DNA from: SPGG2 sp964194625
Lineage (GTDB): Bacteria; Pseudomonadota; Gammaproteobacteria; Acidiferrobacterales; SPGG2
Assembly (NCBI GenBank): GCA_964194625.1
Contig: CAXMNC010000100.1
Location: 1 to 13,591 of the forward strand
Direction of reading: 5' to 3'
Length of the DNA: 13,591 nucleotides
The notes under the pieces were generated by a model. It did no database searches and was not told where the DNA came from. It saw only the letters and a program-made list of their open reading frames with translations. Every line of letters starts with the position of its first letter. Position 1 is the stretch's first letter. Positions 7,461 through 13,591 of this stretch are shown piece by piece. Position numbers and translations under genes: made by a program.

Positions 7461-8194
7461 GCATGCGGGCCACTAATCTCACTGGCCATCTCGAAATGGA
7501 CAGCAAAACGCTTGGCTGGAGCCCGAGTCATCGAGTGGTGGGCAAATTCTACCGAGACCTGGTTATTGGAAACTGTGAAACGCCAGGTGCAACGGGTAGG
7601 TATTGGCATGCCTGAGGTCGCTATCTACGATTCTCCAGACATAAACGCCTTCGCTACCGGGGTACGGCGAAATCACGCGTTGATAGCAGTCAGCACAGGG
7701 CTCTTGCAGTTCATGGGACAAGACGAAGTGGAGGCGGTGCTCGCGCACGAAGTTACACATGTCGCCAATGGCGACATGCTAACCCTTACACTGATTCAAG
7801 GGGTGGTTAATACGCTCGTTGTCTTTTTGTCGCGCGTCATCGGCCATATTGTTGATCGCGCGGTATTCAACACTGAGCGTGGGCATGGCCCTGCATTTTG
7901 GATTACAACCATCATCGCCGAGTTGGTACTGGCGGTGTTGGCGAGCACGATCGTCATGTGGTTCAGTCGTAAGCGTGAATTTCGTGCTGATGTCGGCGGT
8001 GCGAAGCTGGCTGGAACCGACAAGATGATAAGGGCCTCGGAGTCACTTAAACGTGGTGTGGGCGAGCGACACTTGCGGGATCAGTTGGTCGCCTTCGGGA
8101 TTTCTGGCGTATCGGTCAAGGAATCAGCCGGCTTGTCATGACGCATCCGTCACTGGACGAGCGTATCGCCGCGTTGCAACGTAGATCGACCTAG
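7461..8194 (+). pseudogene. htpX: htpX relic: 5' deletion plus one-base frameshift
   Basis: Remains of HtpX, an inner-membrane zinc protease that degrades damaged membrane proteins. Homology begins abruptly after a TAA at 7458-7460, in ACGPLISLAISKWTAKRLAG, which corresponds to the middle of the second membrane hairpin. The start codon and first membrane segment are absent. Downstream the body is well preserved: the zinc motif HEVTH (7746-7760), the membrane segments around IVMWFSRKREFRAD, and the third zinc-ligand region. At about 8106-8110 one base is missing relative to the family. The original frame then ends at 8141, while the C-terminal GQGISRLVMTHPSLDERIAAL continues in another frame to TAG at 8194. 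A TTG at 7512 could start a shorter product, but it would lack the N-terminal anchor. The low level of decay suggests recent inactivation or, for the frameshift alone, an assembly error. Confidence 0.85.
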
Positions 8195-8207
8195 TTAGGG
8201 GTGGAAT

Positions 8208-8229
8208 CAAACGCGTACTTGCGCGTTTG
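8208..8229. terminator. Inverted repeat between convergent htpX relic and DUF1223 gene, possible bidirectional terminator
   Basis: CAAACGCG (8208-8215) and CGCGTTTG (8222-8229) form a perfect 8-bp stem with a six-base loop. It directly abuts the DUF1223 stop codon. The T-rich tail is poor on both strands, so it is at best a weak intrinsic terminator. Confidence 0.45.
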
Positions 8230-9021
8230 TTATTGGCACACAGGCAACGCTAGCGCTTGCAGTACGTCGCCGTTACGTCGATTTTGCACGAATGCGACAA
8301 CACCTAAGTCTTTTGTCTTCCAGTCTTTGGCTAGCGTTAAGGTCTCATCAAACTTCACGCCCCCTGATTTGAGGCGAATCGGTCCAACGAACTCGCGCGC
8401 AACGAAATTATGATTCAACGTACGCCCAGTATTTTCGCCTGCCTTTACGTTTCGGCTTAGTTTGTTTTCATAAAGTACGATGTAGGCATCAGCATTGTGC
8501 CTATCGGTGGCATCGGGCACGTCGGCGTTTGCCATTATGTGTAACTGCGCGGCATCCTGCTTAAGGCTTATTCGCAGCTGTGCGCGTGCCTTGGACCGAT
8601 TGATGTCGGCCACCTCTTTGCTGACACTTTGCGCGCGCCAAGGTCGAAAGTCTTTGCCATTCAAAAGGAATTGTGGGGTATAGATGGTACGCAAACGATT
8701 GATCGTCCCCATGCGACGTTGGCGCTCGGTGAACTTGCTCTGTGCAAAAGGGTCGCGCCAGCCGAGGTAATCCCAATAGTCCACATGCAGCGCAAGTGGA
8801 ACTACCTGATCTGCGCTCAGTTCCTGGCCCGGCAACGAACTCAACAATCGATCCGCCGGTGGGCAGCTACTGCAGCCTTCAGAGGTATAGAGCTCAAGTA
8901 AGGCCACGGTGTGCTTGCCGCTACTGGCCGAGCACTCCTGAGTTGCGGCCGGGCTGGCGGCAGATGTCAGCGAGAAACCCAGCGCAAGGAAAGATGTGAC
9001 AAGCTTTTTCGATGATTTCAT
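8230..9021 (-). CDS. Secreted DUF1223 (thioredoxin-like) protein
   Basis: A 263-residue exported protein of the DUF1223 family, whose fold resembles thioredoxin. The N-terminus from ATG 9021 is a typical Sec signal peptide: basic MKSSKK, a hydrophobic stretch, then cleavage around residue 26 in SPAATQ. The mature part carries the family hallmark LYTSEGCSSCPPAD, with C50 and C53 as a CxxC pair, followed by ALHVDYWDYLGW. The longer frame to 9120 adds 33 residues before the signal peptide and is rejected. The family's biochemical role is not established; the CxxC suggests thiol chemistry or metal binding in the periplasm. AAGG lies about 13 bases upstream, a loose ribosome-binding site. It is transcribed away from msrP and ends next to the inverted repeat at 8208-8229. 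Confidence 0.88.
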   Translation of the reverse strand: MKSSKKLVTSFLALGFSLTSAASPAATQECSASSGKHTVALLELYTSEGCSSCPPADRLLSSLPGQELSADQVVPLALHVDYWDYLGWRDPFAQSKFTERQRRMGTINRLRTIYTPQFLLNGKDFRPWRAQSVSKEVADINRSKARAQLRISLKQDAAQLHIMANADVPDATDRHNADAYIVLYENKLSRNVKAGENTGRTLNHNFVAREFVGPIRLKSGGVKFDETLTLAKDWKTKDLGVVAFVQNRRNGDVLQALALPVCQ

Positions 9022-9261
9022 CGTGAAATTATTACCTTGGGATCGAACATTGTACAGGACCGCCGATCTAATCTGGAGTTCCATCTGCTCTACCTCGGCT
9101 GTGAGGTTGACGTGGTTCACGATGGTTGCGTTGGTCTAGAATGTGCGCTCGGCACGCCTTACGGCCTAATTATCCTGGATCTGATGCTCCCTGGCATGGA
9201 AGGCCTTGATATCTGGCGGCGACTGCGGCGCCATGCGTTGGGCCGCGGCCTTTGTCCGTAG
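9016..9261 (+). pseudogene. Receiver-domain fragment of an OmpR-type response regulator
   Basis: A decayed piece of a response regulator. The frame is open from 9016 to a TAG at 9259-9261 and encodes about 75 recognisable residues. GCEVDVVHDG and then LIILDLMLPGMEGLDIWRRLR are characteristic of OmpR/PhoB-type receivers, and the phospho-acceptor Asp of LDLMLP is present. The usual beginning with an acidic pair has decayed to IVQDRRSN, and everything after the third helix, including the DNA-binding domain, is missing. There is no ATG and no ribosome-binding site; a TTG at 9037 is the only formal start. It overlaps the promoter region of the DUF1223 gene. It is a different class from the CheY-like pair at the left end, so it is not a third copy of those. 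Confidence 0.72.
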
Positions 9262-9279
9262 TCACTACCGTGACTACGG
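9256..9279. promoter_or_regulatory. Perfect 10-bp inverted repeat upstream of msrP
   Basis: CCGTAGTCAC (9256-9265), loop TACC, GTGACTACGG (9270-9279). It is an exact match with a four-base loop and lies 113 bases before msrP. There is no T-run after it, so a terminator is less likely than an operator or a folding RNA leader. The stop codon of the receiver fragment lies inside its left arm. Confidence 0.5.
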
Positions 9280-9291
9280 ATGAATAGTAGG

Positions 9292-9320
9292 TTGTGGACA
9301 AGAGGCGATATACTTATAAG
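9292..9320 (+). promoter_or_regulatory. Possible msrPQ promoter (weak)
   Basis: TTGTGG (9292-9297) and TATAAG (9315-9320) are separated by 17 bases. The -35 is poor (3 of 6) and the -10 better (5 of 6). The next box, TATACT at 9309-9314, overlaps the area but has no -35. This is a guess based on position and spacing. Confidence 0.25.
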
Positions 9321-9392
9321 TACTTTACGATCTGTGGAACCGGGTGGGTGGTCGAAGGTCGGAATAATCGTGACTGATAGAAGGACGGAAAA

Positions 9393-10370
9393 ATGTTGCT
9401 CATAAAGCAAGCACCGGATATCAAGAATTCCGAAGTCACCGACAAGGAGTTTTTTGATCAACGACGGCAGTTCTTGCAGACCGCGGCGACCGCGGTGGCC
9501 ACCACCATGGTTGCCCCGGGCCTGCTGGTTCCGGGTACAGCTGATGCCGGTGAGAAGCTCCAGAACGTAGGCAAGACTGCCTACCAGCTTGACGAGAAAC
9601 TCACCAAATACAAAGACATCACGGCCTACAATAACTTCTACGAGTTCGGCAGCGACAAGCGTTCACCGGCGAAACTCGCCCACAAGATGAAAACCCGGCC
9701 CTGGACCATCACCGTGGAAGGTGAGGTCGCTAAACCCGGCGTCTATGATATCGACGATTTCATCAAGCCCCATGCGCTGGAAGAGCGCGTCTATCGACTG
9801 CGTTGTGTCGAGGCTTGGTCCATGATTGTCCCGTGGGTAGGTTTTCCATTGGCCGATGTCATCAAGCGTTTTGAGCCGAACTCGCGGGCAAAATATGTCC
9901 AGTTCGTCACGCTTTATGACCCTGAGCAAATGCCCGGCCAAGTCAAAGGTCTGTTTGGCGGTGGCTTGGACTGGCCCTATGTCGAGGGTTTGCGTATGGA
10001 CGAGGCCATGCACCCACTGACCATATTCGTGGTCGGCCTTTATGGTGAAGTCTTAGCGAATCAGAATGGCGCACCCATACGCTTGGTGGTGCCATGGAAG
10101 TACGGCTTCAAAAGCATCAAGTCCATCGTCAAGATGCGGTTTGTAGAGCAACAACCGCCAACCACCTGGAACAAGGCAGGGCCGCGGGAGTATGGGTTCT
10201 ATTCCAATGTAAATCCCAAGGTCAATCATCCGCGCTGGAGTCAGAGCCACGAACGGCGGATTGGTGAAGACAACCTGTTCTCTCCCAAGCGCCCGACGCC
10301 GATGTTCAATGGTTACGCTGATCAGGTAGCCAGTCTTTATGCTGGCATGGATTTAAAAAAGAACTACTAG
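9393..10370 (+). CDS. msrP: Periplasmic methionine sulfoxide reductase catalytic subunit (molybdopterin)
   Basis: MsrP (formerly YedY), 325 residues, the molybdenum-cofactor subunit that reduces methionine sulfoxide in periplasmic proteins. A twin-arginine signal is present (QRRQFLQTAA, RR at 24-25, then a hydrophobic stretch and cleavage near residue 52), so it is exported folded through Tat with its cofactor inside. The molybdenum-ligating cysteine is C138 in RLRCVEAWSM, a diagnostic motif of this family. The C-terminal part with KYGFKSIKSIV and the NHPRWSQ-ER segment also fits MsrP. The start has a good AAGGA ribosome-binding site seven bases upstream. msrQ follows after 17 bases, forming the usual two-gene operon. 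A perfect inverted repeat upstream (9256-9279) is a candidate control site. Confidence 0.97.
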   Translation: MLLIKQAPDIKNSEVTDKEFFDQRRQFLQTAATAVATTMVAPGLLVPGTADAGEKLQNVGKTAYQLDEKLTKYKDITAYNNFYEFGSDKRSPAKLAHKMKTRPWTITVEGEVAKPGVYDIDDFIKPHALEERVYRLRCVEAWSMIVPWVGFPLADVIKRFEPNSRAKYVQFVTLYDPEQMPGQVKGLFGGGLDWPYVEGLRMDEAMHPLTIFVVGLYGEVLANQNGAPIRLVVPWKYGFKSIKSIVKMRFVEQQPPTTWNKAGPREYGFYSNVNPKVNHPRWSQSHERRIGEDNLFSPKRPTPMFNGYADQVASLYAGMDLKKNY

Positions 10371-10387
10371 GCTAGCGACCGGAGTCC

Positions 10388-11011
10388 ATGACCCAGATCC
10401 AGTGGATCCGGCGGGTAGCGAAACCGGTTCTTTTTGTCTTGTGTTCGGTACCACTGGCGTGGCTAGTATGGGATGGTGTGACCAACAACCTCGGCGCCAA
10501 CCCGGTGGAAACGGTGCGGCGTTATACCGGTGACTGGACATTGCGGTTTCTGCTCATTGCGCTCACCGTTACCCCGTTGCGCCGGCTAAGCGGTTGGCAT
10601 GTCGTAATTCGTTTGCGGCGTATGCTGGGTCTTTTCGCATTCTTCTACGCCTGCTTGCATTTCGTAAGTTATATCTGGCTCGATCAGTTCTTCATGTGGG
10701 ACGCGATTATCGAAGATATTCTTGACCGACCCTACATCACAGTAGGGGTGGCCAGTTTCTTATTGCTTATCCCGCTGGCGGTAACATCCACTAACGGTAT
10801 GGTCCGGCGACTAGGGGGGCGACGCTGGCAGCGGCTGCACCAGCTGGTGTACGTGATCGCGGTTTTGGGTGTGATCCATTTTTTGTGGCTGGTGAAAAGT
10901 GATATCTCTGAGCCGGTCATTTATGGCGCCATACTCGCCTTGTTGCTCGGCTTTCGATTATTTTGGCACCTGCGCGGCCGGTCTCGGCAGCCGGCCGGCG
11001 CCAGCGGCTGA
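10388..11011 (+). CDS. msrQ: Heme-binding membrane subunit of MsrPQ
   Basis: MsrQ (formerly YedZ), 207 residues, the inner-membrane b-type heme protein that passes electrons from the quinone pool to MsrP. The family signature NPVETVRRYTGDWTLRFL and then VTPLRR sits at about 38-66. About six hydrophobic helices are visible: roughly 12-30, 50-65, 80-97, 115-133, 150-170 and 176-194. Candidate heme ligands are H91 in ACLHFVSY, H151 in RLHQLVYV and H164 in VIHFLWL, as in the ferric-reductase-like fold. Length is normal for the family. The ATG follows the msrP stop by 17 bases with a close GGAG. The gene ends 113 bases before the hslV start. Confidence 0.95.
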   Translation: MTQIQWIRRVAKPVLFVLCSVPLAWLVWDGVTNNLGANPVETVRRYTGDWTLRFLLIALTVTPLRRLSGWHVVIRLRRMLGLFAFFYACLHFVSYIWLDQFFMWDAIIEDILDRPYITVGVASFLLLIPLAVTSTNGMVRRLGGRRWQRLHQLVYVIAVLGVIHFLWLVKSDISEPVIYGAILALLLGFRLFWHLRGRSRQPAGASG

Positions 11012-11020
11012 CACCGGCAT

Positions 11021-11049
11021 TTAACTCATCAAAGGTTATTGGTTACAAT
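11021..11049 (+). promoter_or_regulatory. Possible sigma-70 promoter upstream of hslVU
   Basis: TTAACT (11021-11026) and TACAAT (11044-11049) have 17 bases between them, matching 4 and 5 of 6 consensus positions. It lies just upstream of the sigma-32-like site and could give basal expression. Confidence 0.4.
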
Positions 11050-11062
11050 GCGTTGGGCCGGC

Positions 11063-11091
11063 CTTGAATTTTGTCGGGGCCGCCACCATCT
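11063..11091 (+). promoter_or_regulatory. Sigma-32-like heat-shock promoter of hslVU
   Basis: CTTGAAT (11063-11069), a 14-base spacer and CACCATCT (11084-11091) match the heat-shock consensus CTTGAAA / CCCCATNT at 6 of 7 and 6 of the 7 specified -10 positions. Transcription should start near 11098. This is downstream of the TTG at 11071, so a long HslV from 11071 could not be made from it. Confidence 0.75.
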
Positions 11092-11124
11092 TACCTTCTC
11101 CCCGGGTTCGTACGAGAACATACC

Positions 11125-11664
11125 TTGTTACAGGATTTGAAAGGCACCACCATCGTCTCCGTCCGAAAGGGCAATTCTGTCGTCATTGGCGGTGATGGCC
11201 AGGTGTCTCTGGGTAATACCATCATCAAGGCCAACGCCTGCAAGGTGCGGCGTCTATATAAGGATCAGGTTATCGCTGGTTTCGCGGGTGGCACGGCCGA
11301 TGCGCTTACGCTATTCGAGAAGTTCGAAGGCAAGCTCGAGCAACACCACGGACAATTGGTGCGGGCAGCGGTGGAGCTGGCCAAGGACTGGCGCACCGAT
11401 CGACTATTGCGCCGTTTAGAAGCGCTACTTGCGGTGGCCGACACCACGGCCTCGTTGGTTATCTCCGGCAATGGCGATGTCATTGAGCCGGAGCGCGGGT
11501 TAATCGCGATCGGCTCGGGCGGACCCTATGCGCAGGCCGCCGCGTCTGCGTTACTCGACAATACTGACCTAGATGCACGCACCATCGTCGAAAAGAGCCT
11601 GGCAATCGCATCCGACATCTGTGTTTTTACCAATACCCAGGTAACGATCGAGGAGTTGGGCTAA
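11125..11664 (+). CDS. hslV: ATP-dependent protease proteolytic subunit HslV
   Basis: HslV (ClpQ), the threonine protease that forms a double ring of hexamers and works with HslU to degrade damaged cytosolic proteins. From TTG 11125 the protein has 179 residues, the normal length. After a seven-residue propeptide (MLQDLKG) comes TTIVSVRKG, so the N-terminal nucleophile is T8 once the propeptide is removed; a propeptide of this size is common in proteobacteria. Downstream are the typical GGDGQVSLGN, KVRRL, AGFAGGTADA and IGSGGPYAQAAA. The frame is open to a TTG at 11071, but that would add 18 unlike residues and lies upstream of the predicted heat-shock transcription start. The ribosome-binding site is weak (ACGAGA). 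hslU begins two bases after the stop. Confidence 0.95.
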   Translation: MLQDLKGTTIVSVRKGNSVVIGGDGQVSLGNTIIKANACKVRRLYKDQVIAGFAGGTADALTLFEKFEGKLEQHHGQLVRAAVELAKDWRTDRLLRRLEALLAVADTTASLVISGNGDVIEPERGLIAIGSGGPYAQAAASALLDNTDLDARTIVEKSLAIASDICVFTNTQVTIEELG

Positions 11665-11666
11665 GC

Positions 11667-13022
11667 ATGTCGTCAACGTCCGAAATGACCCCGCGTGAGA
11701 TCGTTCAGGAGCTGGACAAACACATCGTCGGTCAGAACGCCGCCAAGCGTGCGGTGGCGATTGCGCTGCGCAATCGCTGGCGACGCGCGCAGGTCGAAGA
11801 TGAAGAACTGCGCAGCGAAATTATGCCCAAGAATATCCTAATGATCGGGCCGACCGGAGTGGGCAAAACCGAGATTGCCCGTCGCCTTGCACGGCTTGCA
11901 AACGCCCCGTTTATCAAAGTAGAGGCGACAAAGTTTACCGAGATTGGCTACGTTGGCCGCGAGGTAGATTCGATCGTACGTGATCTTGTAGACATGGCAG
12001 TCAAGATGACGCGTATCGAAGAAATGGGGAAAGTCCATCAACGTGCCGAAGACGCGGCGGAAGACCGGATCTTGGACATCCTTCTGCCGCCGGCGCGCCA
12101 AGTCGGGTTTGCGGTTGGGGCCGAGAATGAGAGTGTTTCCGACGATACGGCGGCGCGGCAACGTTACCGAAAGAAGCTGCGCGAAGGCGACTTGGATGAC
12201 CAGGAGATAGAAGTCGAGCTCAGCATGCCCAACGTTGGGGTAGAGATTATCGCGCCACCGGGTATGGAGGAGATGACAAGCCAACTCCAAGGGCTGTTTC
12301 AGAATATGGGCGGGCGTAAAACGCGCACACGTCAACTAAAGATTAAAGAGGCCAAGAAACTTCTGGTTGAGGAAGAGGCCGCGCGCATGATCAACGAGGA
12401 TGACATCAAGGTGCGGGCGGTAGAGCGCGTCGAGCAGCACGGCATTGTCTTTCTAGATGAGCTCGACAAAATCGTCGGCCGCTCCGAGGTGCGCAGTCCC
12501 GATGTCTCGCGTGAGGGTGTGCAACGCGATCTGTTGCCGTTGGTCGAAGGTTGTACGATCTCGACGAAGTACGGCATGATTAAGACGGATCACATATTGT
12601 TTATTGCTTCCGGTGCATTTCACTTGGTTAAACCATCCGACCTCATTCCCGAATTGCAGGGCCGCTTACCGATTCGCGTCGAGCTCGATGCGCTTACTAC
12701 TGAGGACTTCGTGCGCATACTGACCGAACCTGATGCCTCGCTCACCGAACAGTATGCGGCATTAATGGCGGCCGATGGTTTCGAGCTCAGCTTCGCCGAG
12801 GACGGTGTACGTCGTACGGCTGAAGTGGCGTGGGAAGTAAACGAAAAAACTGAAAATATCGGTGCCCGCCGATTGCATACAGTGATGGAACGTTTGCTAG
12901 AAACGATTTCGTTTGAAGCGGGCGACCGATCTGGCCAAAGCGTCACCGTAGATCGCGTGTATGTGGATGATCATTTGGCAGACCTGGTTGGCAACGAGGA
13001 TCTCGCGCGCTACATCCTTTAA
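11667..13022 (+). CDS. hslU: ATP-dependent protease ATPase subunit HslU
   Basis: HslU (ClpY), the AAA+ unfoldase that feeds substrates to HslV, 451 residues from ATG 11667. Features in order: PREIVQELDKHIVGQ at the N-terminus; Walker A GPTGVGKT at 61-68; the pore loop GYVGR at 94-98 that grips substrate; the inserted I-domain at about 110-240, charged and variable; Walker B IVFLDELDK with D264-E265; and the sensor-2 motif GARRL at 399-403. The C-terminus ends in DLARYIL, the tail that docks into HslV and activates it. Length is close to the usual 440-450. It starts two bases after the hslV stop, with GAGGAG upstream inside the hslV end, so translation is likely coupled. No clear terminator follows; the hsp20 promoter begins 25 bases later. 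Confidence 0.98.
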   Translation: MSSTSEMTPREIVQELDKHIVGQNAAKRAVAIALRNRWRRAQVEDEELRSEIMPKNILMIGPTGVGKTEIARRLARLANAPFIKVEATKFTEIGYVGREVDSIVRDLVDMAVKMTRIEEMGKVHQRAEDAAEDRILDILLPPARQVGFAVGAENESVSDDTAARQRYRKKLREGDLDDQEIEVELSMPNVGVEIIAPPGMEEMTSQLQGLFQNMGGRKTRTRQLKIKEAKKLLVEEEAARMINEDDIKVRAVERVEQHGIVFLDELDKIVGRSEVRSPDVSREGVQRDLLPLVEGCTISTKYGMIKTDHILFIASGAFHLVKPSDLIPELQGRLPIRVELDALTTEDFVRILTEPDASLTEQYAALMAADGFELSFAEDGVRRTAEVAWEVNEKTENIGARRLHTVMERLLETISFEAGDRSGQSVTVDRVYVDDHLADLVGNEDLARYIL

Positions 13023-13046
13023 GTCTCGATTATTTCGACCACAGCA

Positions 13047-13075
13047 CTTGAAGTCCTAGGCCGGTATCCCCATAT
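13047..13075 (+). promoter_or_regulatory. Sigma-32-like heat-shock promoter of hsp20
   Basis: CTTGAAG (13047-13053), a 14-base spacer and CCCCATAT (13068-13075) give a near-perfect match; the -10 box fits all specified positions. Spacing is the same as at hslV. The start of transcription should fall near 13082, giving a leader of about 75 bases. Confidence 0.82.
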
Positions 13076-13081
13076 AAGGAA

Positions 13082-13157
13082 CATCGGTGCAGTTGGCCGG
13101 CATGTATTTCCTACCGGCTGTTTGCAAGTAGGCTTTATCAATATTAGGAGGTTTAAG
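13082..13157 (+). promoter_or_regulatory. hsp20 leader with mutually exclusive hairpins, candidate RNA thermometer
   Basis: Within the leader, GCCGG (13096-13100) can pair with CCGGC (13114-13118), and CCTAC (13110-13114) with GTAGG (13128-13132). Separately, TCCTA (13109-13113) can pair with TAGGA (13145-13149), which overlaps the Shine-Dalgarno sequence. Masking of that site at low temperature is known for small heat-shock genes. These short stems only make it possible here. Confidence 0.3.
13146..13151 (+). promoter_or_regulatory. Consensus Shine-Dalgarno of hsp20
   Basis: AGGAGG ends six bases before the ATG at 13158. It is the strongest ribosome-binding site on the plus strand of the window and fixes the start. 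Confidence 0.85.
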
Positions 13158-13591
13158 ATGACGAACTTAGTACCCAGAATTGCTAGTCGAAATGGCTTGC
13201 GATGGTTTGATGATGACTTCGGTGACTTTTTCGAAGGTTTTTTCAGGCCGGCGCGTTTGATCGAACCGACGCGTAATGTTGTGCCGGCGGTTGACGTCAG
13301 TGAAGACGACAACGGCTATGTAGTGCGAGCCGAGCTGCCGGGCGTCAAGAAGGAAGATATCGACGTAACCTTGGAAGACGGTGTGTTGACGATTAGCGCC
13401 GAAACCAAGAGTGAGTCAGAGGAGAAGGACGCTGAGCGCGTGATACGGCAGGAGCGCCGTTACGGGAAGTATTCGCGTAGCCTGCGACTCGGTACTCAGG
13501 TTGACGAGGGTAAGGTCAAGGCGAATTACAAGGATGGCATACTCGAGTTGGCGCTGCCGAAGTCCGAGGCTGTAAAGCCCAAGCGTATCGC
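13158..13591 (+). CDS. Small heat-shock protein Hsp20 / alpha-crystallin family (3' end cut by window edge)
   Basis: ATP-independent chaperone that holds unfolding proteins. There are 144 codons before the window ends, probably nearly all of the gene. The N-terminal arm is aromatic and acidic (WFDDDFGDFFEGFFRP, about 16-31). The alpha-crystallin domain covers about 43-134: PAVDVSEDDNGY, then RAELPGVKKEDI, DGVLTISAE, the dimer-loop part RYGKYSRSLRL, and the final strand with YKDGILELALPK. The C-terminal I-x-I motif that links oligomers would lie at or beyond the edge (KPKRI is the last sequence). The start is set by AGGAGG six bases upstream and a heat-shock promoter about 80 bases before the ATG. 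Its place behind hslVU joins holdase and protease functions, but it has its own promoter. Confidence 0.95.
   Translation, partial: MTNLVPRIASRNGLRWFDDDFGDFFEGFFRPARLIEPTRNVVPAVDVSEDDNGYVVRAELPGVKKEDIDVTLEDGVLTISAETKSESEEKDAERVIRQERRYGKYSRSLRLGTQVDEGKVKANYKDGILELALPKSEAVKPKRI

Noticed and set aside
9022..9120. 33-residue extension before the DUF1223 signal peptide
   Set aside because: A signal peptide should be N-terminal; the ATG at 9021 places it correctly.
9663..10013. Minus-strand open frame inside msrP
   Set aside because: It lies wholly inside a well-supported gene and encodes nothing recognisable.
11071..11124. N-terminal extension of HslV from TTG 11071
   Set aside because: It overlaps a strong heat-shock promoter, adds residues unlike the family and makes the protein too long.
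11838..12335. 165-codon minus-strand frame within hslU
   Set aside because: It is a by-product of hslU codon use, with no ribosome-binding site or motif.

Overview
The window looks like chromosomal DNA of a gammaproteobacterium-type organism. The grounds are an MsrP/MsrQ pair, an HslV/HslU operon and an Hsp20 gene behind sigma-32-like promoters, a PA0069-type radical SAM protein, a DUF3391/HD-GYP protein and the remains of htpX. Base composition is near 50% GC. I see no transposase, integrase, CRISPR array, tRNA or rRNA. The genus cannot be named from sequence alone.

Layout. Bases 1-844 (minus strand) hold two tandem receiver-only response regulators, about 85% identical; the downstream copy runs off the left edge. 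Bases 845-1438 hold no convincing gene. A minus-strand pair follows: a membrane-anchored M28 metallopeptidase and a 2H phosphoesterase (1439-3035). The peptidase start codon overlaps that of a divergent radical SAM gene (3034-4146), which converges on an HD-GYP phosphodiesterase gene (4156-5436, minus). After a 388-base divergent spacer come a small DUF2007/zinc-ribbon protein (5825-6139, plus) and, convergent with it, an unrecognised 390-residue helical protein (6169-7341, minus).

Bases 7461-9261 show gene decay. An htpX relic has lost its 5' end and carries a one-base frameshift. A receiver-domain fragment of an OmpR-type regulator sits at 9016-9261. Between them is an intact secreted DUF1223 protein (minus). 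A perfect 10-bp inverted repeat then precedes msrPQ (9393-11011), which repairs oxidised methionines of envelope proteins.

The right end is a protein-quality-control block: hslV and hslU (ATP-dependent protease) and an hsp20 small heat-shock gene cut by the right edge. Both hslV and hsp20 have a sigma-32-like promoter with the same 14-base spacer. The one before hslV also settles its start codon (TTG at 11125). The hsp20 leader can fold in alternative ways, one of which pairs its Shine-Dalgarno sequence.

Most genes are known families. The items most worth checking are the duplicated regulators with an 86-base identical tract, the unknown coiled-coil protein, the overlapping divergent starts at 3034, the hsp20 leader and the htpX relic. 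I found no clear evidence of a wholly new multi-gene system.
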